From positions 48,730-112,729 of the forward strand of contig JAJKFJ010020810.1 in NCBI GenBank assembly GCA_027382625.1: 64,000 bases of DNA, written 5' to 3'. Shown one piece after another: positions 25,020-33,763 of the stretch; the first letter of the stretch is position 1; each line of letters opens with the position of its first letter. A program made the translations under genes and the position numbers. The notes beneath the pieces were generated by a model that was not told the origin of the DNA, did not search any database, and saw only the letters and a list, made by a program, of their open reading frames with translations. Origin of the DNA: Tetmemena sp. SeJ-2015. Taxonomy: Eukaryota; Ciliophora; Spirotrichea; Sporadotrichida; Oxytrichidae.

Positions 25020-25666
25020 ATGCTAACTAACTAGGAATTATGGATGGGAGGAGGAGCTAATATTCCTCCCTAGAACCTTAATAACTTTGAAAATACGAAT
25101 AGATTCATTCTTGGCTATTTATTATGTATATTTAAGCTAAGAAGACTTTGGAGGAATGACATCATCGCACCCTCATACCTTCGAGTCTAATGAGTTTTCC
25201 TCTCATCACAATTATTTCTACAGATATCAAGTAAAAGCCAGATCTAACGAATTTACTTTAATCTTTTAATTTTCACCTACCATTTTACAAGAAAATTAAA
25301 GCTTGCGAAGTTCCCCTGGCAAAATGAGTCAGTATCCACCTCAAAATTATTTTTTTGGAGAAACATCTCTACAGAAATAAACGTCTAGATCAACAGGATG
25401 ATAATATCAGTATTGAGAAAAAGCTACAATCAAATAAAGCCTAAAACAAATTTGAATCAAATTAACAACCAATAATCTAAAACTATGTACCCTAATCGTA
25501 AAGAATTGCCAACCTTTTGAATCGCAAAAATATCATTTATTTTGATGAGGATTTATTCAGAGTTGACGATATGGAATACTACAATTATGACGTCATTAAA
25601 CATCAAATAAAAGGAGCTAAAGAATTCTAATAACATAAACAGTGTGCAAAGCTACGATAAGTCTGA
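25020..25666 (+). CDS. Small Gln/Ser/aromatic-rich hypothetical protein
   Basis: ATG 25020 (MLTNQELWMGGGANIPPQ), TGA 25664-25666. Blocks: 25020-25110; about 25140-25400 (EDFGGMTSSHPHTFESNEFS, then SPTILQENQSLRSSPGKMSQ); 25495-25666 (RIANLLNRKNIIYFDEDLFR ending QCAKLRQV). At least two frame changes, near 25120 and 25400-25490. It starts 21 bp after the preceding TGA, so it could also be a continuation of the upstream transcript unit. No domain recognised. Confidence 0.45.
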
Positions 25667-25848
25667 GTGAAAGCAAGTTCCCTCTTTTTTTATTTATAGG
25701 AAATTTAATATGATGATTATAATTTTTTCTTCCAAGTGACGTATTTGTTTTGTTTTTCATGTATAAGTGAGAGGAAAAATGAAAAATAATCATTATTAAT
25801 AATAAGTAGGAGAATATTAATCAACCGGCAAAATATTCAATCAATAAA

Positions 25849-26738
25849 ATGAGCGACAGTGAAGACGATTGGGGTAAGTCCACTTTCTCAAAACTTTGCA
25901 AGCATAAATACTCCTTCAAACTTTGACTAATTCCATCAGAGTATGAGAATAACACCTTTAATAGAAAATTTAATTTTAAAAGCAGTTGGAAGACGACGAA
26001 GCACTAGAAAGAATCTCAACAAGAGAAGTAGCGTACTACCTTCGCTGATGAAGATGCCTATGACTCCGAAGAGGAAAAGAGAAAAAGACTTGAAGAGGAG
26101 AAGAAGCAGTAGGCTGCTGCCCCTACTCAACCCAAGAAGAAGGCAGGAGTGAAGAAGGACTACGATAAGTTATTTGAGGAGAGACTCAATCAGAACAAGC
26201 ATGCATCAAATGCCCAGAGAGCTCTTGATGAGGGCAATGTCAAGGGACTTTCAAAGGATGCAAGAGGTGAATTACTGTCTAGAGCAGCAGAAGATGACAT
26301 CACTGAAACGCTATTTGGAGACCTAAACACTACTGCTAAGAGCTTAGTTGCTGAAAAGGACTATTTGAATTTCGGCAAGAAGGTTGCAGGAGTTCTCTAT
26401 CAAGGAGAAGCCCCCTATCGCATACCTGCATTCTTCAAGGAGGTGTTCAGAGATGTGCAGAAAGAACTCGACTCAAAGAAGATTAAGGAAATTCTCGATA
26501 GCATCACAACCATCTATAATGAAAAGGTGAAGGAGGAGAAAGAAAAGGACAAGGTTGGAAAAGGAAAGGCAAAGAAGTAACCCCAACTCGCTTCAGGCAA
26601 GAACACTAGAGATTAACAGATCATCAGCTAAATGATTGGAGAAGACGACTATGGAGAAGAGGACTATGGGATGAGGACTACGTGCCTCAGGCAAAAGGAA
26701 AGCAGAAAGTTTAAGAAGCAGACTATGATTTTATGTGA
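25849..26738 (+). CDS. EIF3J: Eukaryotic translation initiation factor 3 subunit J
   Basis: eIF3j associates loosely with the eIF3 complex and the 40S ribosomal subunit at the decoding centre. ATG 25849 (MSDSEDDW, the acidic start typical of the family), an intron at 25874-25939 (66 nt), a charged coiled region (about residues 45-75), a conserved helical core (LFGDLNTTAKSLVAEKDYLN, YRIPAFFKEVFRDVQKELDS), and the diagnostic C-terminus ADYDFM before TGA 26736-26738. Without correction the last 23 residues are out of frame. A 14-bp micro-IES (26667-26680) explains this, and the corrected gene is exactly 269 codons plus stop. In-frame TAA/TAG supply Gln residues. Size and end motif fit the family. 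Confidence 0.92.
25874..25939 (+). other. EIF3J: Intron in eIF3j, 66 nt
   Basis: GTAAGT donor after TGG-G and TTCCATCAG acceptor. Splicing yields W-E-Y-E and keeps one open frame to the core domain. An 8-bp repeat GAAGACGA also flanks this area but would delete the Trp, so the intron reading is preferred. Confidence 0.75.
26667..26680 (+). other. EIF3J: Micro-IES, 14 bp, pointer GAGGACTA
   Basis: GAGGACTA occurs at 26659-26666 and 26673-26680, with only six bases (TGGGAT) between. Removing 14 bp restores the frame into GEEDYVPQAKGKQKVQEAD and the conserved ADYDFM end. It is too short for an intron and has no GT...AG. Confidence 0.85.
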
Positions 26739-26979
26739 TCAATGATCAATGAAAATGTATTTAGTTTTAAGAGACAGTATATAATTTATGCTTATTATTT
26801 GTTGCTATGTAGTTATCTAAACTGAGTAATAGCTTTTGGTAAGATATAGGGAGTTAAGTTAATCTATATTTGGCACTTTAAGTTCAGAGAATAGATCAAT
26901 AATATACTATGATCTCGCAGAGACAGTTGCTCTGGACTATTAAGGCACGCATTTTGTGTAGTGCTAATTAATAATTAAT

Positions 26980-28223
26980 ATGTCATCAAGTCACAACTCA
27001 ATCAAAGAGTACTTAATTTACCCTGCTGCTATCTTAGCTCTAGCCTGGACGGTCCAACAAGGTTTTAAAATGAAGGGGTATGTAGATTATCTGAGAGAAG
27101 AAGCCCCTTAATGCATGCAGTCTAATCCCTACTTCATGGAGCTATTCTTTGGAATGATGGCGATTTAGTTATTGGTGCAGTATCCAGTTCAGATCATAGC
27201 AAAGTCGCTTTTTTTGAGTATGCTTCCAGACAAGTTTCCACGTGGCTCTAAAGCCAGAGTTGAACTAAAAATTATTTTTTGAACGAGCAGAGATGATGGC
27301 AGAACGAGTGTACAAGTTGTTCATCTATTGCATGACCACTGGTTCCTTCTTCTTTGTATTGAAGCAGAGCAACTTTTATCACAAGTATTTGTGGGGTGAC
27401 TAGGATGATCCCAAATATTTCCACAACTATCCATGCTAAAAATTGCCACGCTATCTTGATGATATCTACGTGGTAAAACTTGCCTACCACGTCTATGAAC
27501 TCATCTACACTCTTCTATTCCAATATTCTAGAAGAGACTTCCCTGAGTACATACTTCACCACCTAGTCACTATGGTCCTTATCCTATTCAGCTACTCGGT
27601 AAACTTCCTTCCAATAGGTGCCATAGTCTTCATTCATTTCATTTAGAGCATAAAAATAATTTCAAAAGTGAATATTTATTGTCCACGACTTTCCAGATTG
27701 TTTCGTGAGCTTTTTTAAAATATGCTCAGATGTGACCAGCGAGAGGTTTTAATAAGTTTCAGGTCTCACTCTTTTGGCTGCATGGTTCTATTGCAGAGTA
27801 TGGTTCTTCCCTTGTTGGATAATTCACAAGTACTACTAAGAAGTTGGCCATTCAGACCACTATGTGTAAGTTGTAGAATAATTGAGACTTTATAATTTTT
27901 CAAATTTGATCGTATCTGATCTCAAATTAAACCATTACGAATCTGGCAAAGATAATAAACTCCAAAATAGATATAAGAATGGCCTTATTAATAATTACAA
28001 CATCACTGTCTATCTTTCTCTTTGATTTTAATTTCAATTTTAGGGTAAAGAATGTATTCTGGATACTGTGGTCCTTCCTGTCAATCCTCTTCTGCCTGCA
28101 TCTTTTCTGGACTAATTAATATTTAGACATAGGTTTAATTTGATGATGAAAGGATTTGTGAGCAGAATGTTGAATAAAGATAAAAACAAAGTTTTCATTC
28201 AAGCGAGAGACAAAGTCTAGTGA
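26980..28223 (+). CDS. LAG1: Ceramide synthase (Lag1/TLC family), tandem copy 1
   Basis: N-acylates sphingoid bases to ceramide in the ER membrane. ATG 26980, TGA 28221-28223. With three IESs (27265-27283, 27635-27680, 28118-28140) and one intron (27866-28043, 178 nt) removed, it encodes exactly 325 aa. The TLC/Lag1 motif is RRDFPEYILHHLVT with the paired His, followed by FSYSVNFLPIGA and IVHDFPDCFVSFFK, matching the family's HDxxD element. Several hydrophobic segments flank it (IYTLLFQY, VWFFPCWIIHKYY, FLSILFCLHLFW). The C-terminus is short and basic. It is the first of three tandem paralogues; the intron position is shared by all three, but only one of its IES sites is approximately shared with another copy. 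Confidence 0.93.
27265..27283 (+). other. LAG1: IES, 19 bp, pointer GAA
   Basis: GAA at 27262-27264 and 27281-27283. Removal joins KARVE to RAEMMAERVYK, which aligns with KLREEKAEMVAERMYK in copy 2, where there is no insert. Confidence 0.85.
27635..27680 (+). other. LAG1: IES, 46 bp, pointer ATT
   Basis: ATT at 27632-27634 and 27678-27680. Removal joins AIVFI to VHDFPDCFV, the HDxxD motif. Copy 3 has a different IES at the neighbouring codons; copy 2 is uninterrupted there. Confidence 0.85.
27866..28043 (+). other. LAG1: Intron in ceramide synthase copy 1, 178 nt
   Basis: GTAAGT donor and TTTTAG acceptor after codons SDHY. The same splice position, interrupting the codon after the conserved Tyr (or Pro in copy 2), exists in copies 2 and 3. 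Confidence 0.85.
28118..28140 (+). other. LAG1: IES, 23 bp, pointer AATT
   Basis: AATT at 28114-28117 and 28137-28140. Removal joins HLFWTN to LMMKGFVSRML, aligning with HIFWLYLMVKGILRRIL of copy 2. Confidence 0.8.
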
Positions 28224-28661
28224 CGGAGTCTCTCCCACTTGTGGAATTAACTAACTATCTAATAAGCTCTTAGAGTACTTTGATTATTTTCCTAGTTTAT
28301 AAAACCCAATGAACATTCAATCCCCCATGACTATACAACAAGAGAATGATGCATAATCAGACTTTGAATATACAACCACTAATATATCTAATCAGTATTT
28401 ATTGCTTTCTATTTAAAATAAATCAATCAGCTAAAAGATTAACCCAAATTAAGTCTAAAATAATCCAATACTTTAAATGCTTGATTTAGGAAGAGCCAAT
28501 ATCGTTTTATATCAATAGAAATAAAGAGTCCCACAAATTTGTTTAACAGTCTATGATGCAATTATAAAAGATGCTCATAATATTCTATTATTTAAGTATG
28601 ATGTCATAGCATAAAGTATTATAAGTTATAGTATATATCTATTAAAGGTATATAATTTGGA
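28224..28661. other. Spacer between ceramide synthase copies 1 and 2
   Basis: AT-rich, no coding frame. Presumably 3' UTR of copy 1 and promoter of copy 2. No telomere-addition motif was recognised. Confidence 0.5.
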
Positions 28662-30387
28662 ATGAGCGCGCTAACCTATCTATTCTACTCCTTGCTATCA
28701 GTTTTTACCTTCCTCGCAGTATACAAAATCTTCCAAGTCAAACAACTCGTTGATTTAATTTTGATGCCTTGAAAGAGGAAAGCCCAGAGTGCAACAAAGC
28801 CAACCCCCATTTTTGGGAATTAATAGCAGGGACATTCTTCCTGCTAATTTGTATTCAAGTTCCAGTGCAGCTCATAACTAAAGCCATGTTTATGAAGATT
28901 TTACCACCACAAAAGTTTCCCTACGGATCAAAGCTCAGGGAAGAGAAGGCAGAGATGGTAGCGGAGCGCATGTACAAAATCTTCGTATACACAATCAGTA
29001 GTGAAAAATATTATAAAAATATTCTAAAAGTGTCGGAATACTATTCGTTTTGAAGAAAGGAGGGTATCTGCACGTGCTTCTATTGGGAGATCAAGAGGAT
29101 CATAAATATAAATTGATCCTCAATACTATGTTAATTACCCATGCACAAGTAATATATTTTATTAGAATGTCTTCTCTGCTCGACGATGTATATGTCCTCA
29201 AACTAGGCTACCATTTGTACGAACTAATAGGAGGGCTCCCACTTTTTTAATTTTTTAATAAAAACTTCTAATGTATAATTCTGATTAGCATAATAAAATC
29301 AAAGATTTCATGCTTTTCCATTTTTAAATAAGGTTTTAGTCAAGAGAACTTAATAAAGTAAATTTGATTTTGAAATTTAGGTCGATGAAATCTTTTATGA
29401 AAGAGTCTATATAGGATCTACGAATATCTTTGAAATATTCATGCAATCACACTACTTTTAAGAATTGAAGATTTTAAATATCAGATTAATTTGATCATTT
29501 TTAAAAAATATTTTAACTGGTTTATAGCTCAAGCTAAAATTGAGGATTAAAATACATGATAATTTATTGCAAGTGAGAATAGCCCCTTCCATTTACTAAT
29601 CTACACATTGGTCTATTTCAGAGATAGAAGGGATTTCCCAGAGTACATATTGCACCATGTTATAACTCTGGTTTTGATAACATATTCTTACTCTTTGAAT
29701 CTGCTCACTCTAGGCTCAGTTTTAATGTTCCTGACGGATTCTTCTGACTGGTTATAAAATATAGTTCGTGTGCTTGTTCAAACTTACAGTAGATATTACT
29801 TAACACAAAATCGAAACCGCAACTTTCTGTATGATGTTAGGAATGTGGATCTACCTTAGGATTTTGTTCTTCCCTCTTCACATCATGGAAGCATGGAGGA
29901 CTCAAGCTGGCACAAACCCTCATCCTGTGTAAGTTTCATATCTTTCACTTTTGTTTTAATTATAACAAATAAAAAAGGACACTTTAAAGAAAATATGAAA
30001 ATTAGGAAAAAAAAAGTTTTTAATCAAAATAATAATTGAATTTTATGGTCTTTTAGTAAAAAATTTCAATAATCTAGGAGACCATTCAATTTTTAAATGT
30101 ATTTTGACTTAAAAAAGTTTTCTATTCTTTACTGATAAGTTTTGCTGGGTGAATATAAGCACTTATTAGTTAAATAGATATATGGCTCTAAACTTAAATT
30201 TTGTAGGTTCTAAAATACTTGGAAATTCTTCTATTGCTTCCTAATTGGACTATTTATATTGCACATATTTTGGCTATATCTAATGGTCAAAGGAATCCTC
30301 AGAAGAATTCTAAATATTTATCTATAAATTATTTGTAAGTTAAAATTCACTCATTAAGGAATAATGGATAGAATTTTATTATAATGA
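28662..30387 (+). CDS. LAG1: Ceramide synthase (Lag1/TLC family), tandem copy 2
   Basis: ATG 28662, TGA 30385-30387. Six IESs (28755-28765, 29003-29031, 29102-29118, 29150-29165, 29229-29600, 29787-29802) and one intron (29929-30206, 278 nt) leave exactly 329 codons including the stop. Motifs: RRDFPEYILHHVIT with the catalytic His pair, YSYSLNLLTLGSVLMFLTD, MWIYLRILFFPLHIMEAW and LFILHIFWLYLM. The HDxxD-type motif of copy 1 is replaced by LTDSSDW, so the second Asp is kept but His is lost, as also in copy 3 (LTDVTDC). That substitution may affect activity. This is the most fragmented of the three copies. Confidence 0.92.
28755..28765 (+). other. LAG1: Micro-IES, 11 bp, pointer TTGAT
   Basis: TTGAT at 28750-28754 and 28761-28765 with six bases between. 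Removal joins KQLVD to ALKEESPECN, aligned with YVDYLREEAPQC in copy 1. Confidence 0.85.
29003..29031 (+). other. LAG1: IES, 29 bp, pointer AGT
   Basis: AGT at 29000-29002 and 29029-29031. Removal joins YTISS to VGILFVLKKGGYLH, aligned with SSLGTLFILRQGNFLH of copy 3. Confidence 0.85.
29102..29118 (+). other. LAG1: IES, 17 bp, pointer GATC
   Basis: GATC at 29098-29101 and 29115-29118. Removal gives LGDQEDPQYYVNYPC, aligned with GDQDDPKYFHNYPC of copy 1. Confidence 0.85.
29150..29165 (+). other. LAG1: IES, 16 bp, pointer AG
   Basis: AG at 29148-29149 and 29164-29165. Removal joins NYPCT to RMSSLLDDVYVLKLG, aligned with NYPCQKVPHLLDDMYLIKLS. The pointer is only 2 bp, so the exact cut may differ by a base or two; a 17-nt GT...AG reading is also formally possible. 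Confidence 0.65.
29229..29600 (+). other. LAG1: Large IES, 372 bp, pointer ACTAAT
   Basis: ACTAAT at 29223-29228 and 29595-29600. Removal joins YHLYELI to YTLVYFRDRRDFPEY, completing the catalytic motif in frame. The insert is very AT-rich and non-coding. Confidence 0.88.
29787..29802 (+). other. LAG1: IES, 16 bp, pointer ACTTA
   Basis: ACTTA at 29782-29786 and 29798-29802. Removal joins VLVQTQ to HKIETATFCMMLGMW, matching the spacing of TKPQVEYSAFVVMLCSW in copy 3. Confidence 0.8.
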
Positions 30388-31631
30388 ATGAACAAAAAGA
30401 GTGAATCCTAACTTAATTTAGAGTCCTCATTCAAGCAAAAGAAAGTAGAATGACTAAACAAAATATATCATTATTAAAACAATATAGACTTCCCTAATAT
30501 TCCTATATGATAAGGTCCAATAATTAAACATCTTACTCAACTTAAAATTATGCATTTTTTTCTAATTTTGAAATTTTCTATAATTCCTTTGAGATTTAAG
30601 TTTATTTTAACAAAAAAAATATTTATAAAATAAATCTACCAACTTTATAATACTTTTCTCTTTTCTTTTCATTATACCTACTTTTTTAAAAATTAAAGTC
30701 AAAAAATAAAAATAAATATTTTGCTGATTTTTATTGTAAAATATTAATCAGTCAAATAGTGAAAGTAAAAGGCTATTTAATTATTATAAATATATAGTAA
30801 ATTAATAATTAAAGCCCAGACTTTTAAGAATTAAATTTTTACTTACAAAGAGGAATTTTACATATTTTATCTCAAAGTATAAAAATTGTAAAATTATAAT
30901 TCTTTATAACACATTTGCTACTAGTTTAATAAATGTGTGAAGCAAAAGATTCTTTCCTATTATACAAAATTAAATTATCCAAGAATAGAATGTCGAAGTA
31001 AGAAATGATGGAAATTAACAAATCGTAATTGCTATTTACTTAGAAGTTTTTAAAATGAAAAAATGATTGAATTATTAAAAAAATATTATAATTTTAATTT
31101 CTTTTTAAATATATTTTAGGCTGTTGATAGATTAAATTAAGTATTAACCTTGGTCCAGGCGTGTCACAGATTTGTAAGTTCTCTCGCTGACTAAATTATA
31201 ATTGCACATTTAAATTTAAAAAAATCAAAATATTTAATATAATATTTACATAAATTCTAAATTTTTGCTAATAAAATAATGAATTAAAAAAATATTTTTA
31301 TAAAACTTTTATGCTCTCAGGAATAGGAGATTTAGATAATAATTATAAGTTAAATTAAGAGATTTTAATTTAAATTTTAGATTCTAAGATTCTTTAATCT
31401 ATTTAAAATATAATACAATGCCGTATTGTATAATTTGTTTTAATTTTATAACCTTTTAATTTTCTAGTAATTATTTTAGCTGCTATAATAATATAGCTCT
31501 ACTGCTTTTATTTTTGTATCTACTCATTCAAAAGGATTCAAAAACTTTTAGGTTTTTTTATTAAAAAAGAGTAAAAGAAAATAATTTTTATGAAACTTTT
31601 AAATTGAATAATTGCTATTAGATTATTAGCG
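30388..31631. other. Long AT-rich spacer between ceramide synthase copies 2 and 3
   Basis: About 1.2 kb with extreme A/T content and no coding frame on either strand in the ciliate code. Its size exceeds the spacer between copies 1 and 2; it may include germline-limited DNA. Confidence 0.5.
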
Positions 31632-33106
31632 ATGAGCCTTCAGACATATTTATTCTATCCTTTGCTCGGACTTTTCATTTCATGGGCTGGTTACAAGTGC
31701 TTCGAGCTCAAAAGCTACATTGACTATATCAATTATAATTTATTATTCTTATTTCAAGGAAACAACTCCAGAGTGCTCGGTTACGAATCCTTATCAGGCA
31801 AATTTAATTTTAGGAACTTTTGCATTTCTGATGTGCGTGCAGTGGCCAGTCCAAACACTTACCAAATCACTTTTCATTATATTTCATGAAGGCCCTTCCC
31901 TAAGACAAATATCCCACTGGCTCTAAGATAAGGGAAGAGAAGGCTGAGATGATATCTGAGAGAATGTACAAAATGTTTATCTACTCGTGCAGTAGCCTGG
32001 GCACTCTGTTCATTCTGAGGTAGGGAAACTTCCTGCACAAGTATATTCTGGGGGACCAGGAATCTGTGAAGTATTTTACCAACTACCCCTGCTAGAAGGT
32101 ACCTCATCTTCTGGACGACATGTACCTCATCAAGCTGTCTTACCACCTCTACGAAATGATCTACACTCTAGCCTACCTCAGAAACAGAAGAGATTTCCCA
32201 GAATACATACTCCATCACTTTCTGACTCTGGTCCTTGTCATATTCTCTTATTCACTCAACTTCCTCACTATTGGATCCGTGATCATGTTTAAAATTCTAG
32301 ATTATTCCTTTATCAATTTTTATTTAATTTAATTAATAGGAATTTGTTTAGATTCAATAATTATAATGTTTCTTACAGATGTCACTGACTGTATAGTCAG
32401 TCTCTTTATTATTTATAAATTAAAGTTATCTATTATAATCTAATTATATAATTTAAATTTATTAAATATAAATTCTCTTTAAGATAACGACTGACATTAC
32501 CAAACCTCAGGTAGAGTACTCGGCGTTCGTTGTGATGCTGTGCAGCTGGATTTATCTGAGGATGTGGTTCTACCCTATTTATATAATGGAAGGACTCAGG
32601 CAGGAGGGAAATGCCTCAGATCATTATGTGTAAGTTTAATAATCAACATTCAATTGATCTGCAAACTTATTAAATGCGCTCAATAATATATTATATTCAA
32701 CTTTTAAATAAATATTTTAATACACTTATCTTTCTAAAAATATTAAAATGAATTGAGAGATCCCGTTATAATATAAGACAAATCTTGCCAGCACCTATCT
32801 ATCTTTAATCTATTAATAATTATTCGCAGTTTGGAATGTTCTATGAAGCCTAATATATGTGTTATAGGATGAGGAACATTTGGTTTTTCCTCTACAACTT
32901 CACATATAGATAATTTAAACTTTTTAGGCGGGTTGTATATTTTGCATATTTTCTGGCTCTATCTAATGCTTAGAGGCATTACTAGAAGAGTCTAGCAGAA
33001 GCTCTTTTAATCTTATTTAAATGTATAAAAATTAAAATAATTAACTTAAATATAATTAAACCAAATTTTAATCAAGAAAGTCTTAGAAAGAAATTAAACT
33101 GAATGA
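31632..33106 (+). CDS. LAG1: Ceramide synthase (Lag1/TLC family), tandem copy 3
   Basis: ATG 31632; the first TGA in the final frame is 33104-33106. Five IESs (31728-31752, 31878-31887, 32291-32371, 32409-32481, 32901-32922) and one intron (32630-32867, 238 nt) leave exactly 342 codons including the stop. Motifs: RRDFPEYILHHFLT with the His pair, FSYSLNFLTIGSVIM, MFLTDVTDCIVSLFK, YLRMWFYPIYIMEGL and GGLYILHIFWLYLML. The last 25-30 codons are AT-rich and Asn/Lys-heavy, so the true end may be earlier through an unrecognised junction. Copies 2 and 3 are closer to each other than to copy 1 in the region after the catalytic motif. Confidence 0.92.
31728..31752 (+). other. LAG1: IES, 25 bp, pointer TAT
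   Basis: TAT at 31725-31727 and 31750-31752. Removal joins LKSYIDY to FKETTPECSVTNPY, at nearly the same codon as the 11-bp IES of copy 2 but with an unrelated pointer. Confidence 0.82.
31878..31887 (+). other. LAG1: Micro-IES, 10 bp, pointer TTTCAT
   Basis: TTTCAT at 31872-31877 and 31882-31887, separated by only TATA. Removal joins TKSLF to MKALPQDKYPTGSK, aligned with AMFMKILPPQKFPYGSK. Confidence 0.85.
32291..32371 (+). other. LAG1: IES, 81 bp, pointer ATGTTT
   Basis: ATGTTT at 32285-32290 and 32366-32371. Removal joins GSVIMF to LTDVTDCIV, matching the uninterrupted SVLMFLTDSSDW of copy 2. Confidence 0.9.
32409..32481 (+). other. LAG1: IES, 73 bp, pointer TCTCTTTA
   Basis: An 8-bp repeat at 32401-32408 and 32474-32481. 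Removal joins DCIVSLF to KITTDITKPQVEYSA in frame. Confidence 0.9.
32901..32922 (+). other. LAG1: IES, 22 bp, pointer AACTT
   Basis: AACTT at 32896-32900 and 32918-32922. Removal joins WFFLYNF to LGGLYILHIFWLYL, aligned with KFFYCFLIGLFILHIFW of copy 2. Confidence 0.85.
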
Positions 33107-33763
33107 ATGAAAAGAGAGCAGCATCTCTTTATGAATAAATCAAACACAAACTCCGACTTAAATATTACGATGACTTTTTTTATAATTATTGAACTGTTCG
33201 AGGAAAACGGAAGATTATAAACTTCAAACAGGAAATATACTTAATATTAATATGATAATTTGACTCTTCGAAGGAAATGGAGCATTCAAGCTTTTTAGAA
33301 GTAATAGTTGTCTCCTTTAGTTTTATATATTAGCTATCAACTCATTATTATTCAAGAAATATTTCTATTTTTATGGATAGATATCATCATAACAAAAATA
33401 AGATATTTTTCAAAGCGTAATTCAATAAATTTTTAATTAAAGTAATTATTTATTATCAGGCTATGTCAATGACCATAAATTAAAGTTCATAAGCCAAATA
33501 ATTTTGTTATAGATTTTAAATACTTTTAGAATAACTTTGCGATTAAAATCTTAATAATTTATTCGGATTACCATATTTCATGAAAATGAGAATATGCTTT
33601 GATAATTAATTACCTTATTAATCCTTGTCTTCATTAAAATTTTAACCTTACTTTTTTTCTAAAAATGTCATTGGTTATTTCTATTTTATTTAAAAATAAT
33701 TTGGCAAAAATATAGCTATAAATGCTATAAAATATCTTCAATTTTCAAGATTTGCTTTTAAAA
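33107..33763. other. AT-rich spacer
   Basis: No coding frame recognised. The 5' part of the following membrane-protein gene may lie here, because its homologue's first recognisable block also begins without a clear start. Confidence 0.4.

Noticed and set aside
26659..26680. Frame breaks as long-read indel errors or pseudogenes
   Set aside because: At many sites the break coincides with a direct repeat and the exact excision restores homology and whole-codon length; random errors would not. A few unresolved breaks could still be errors.
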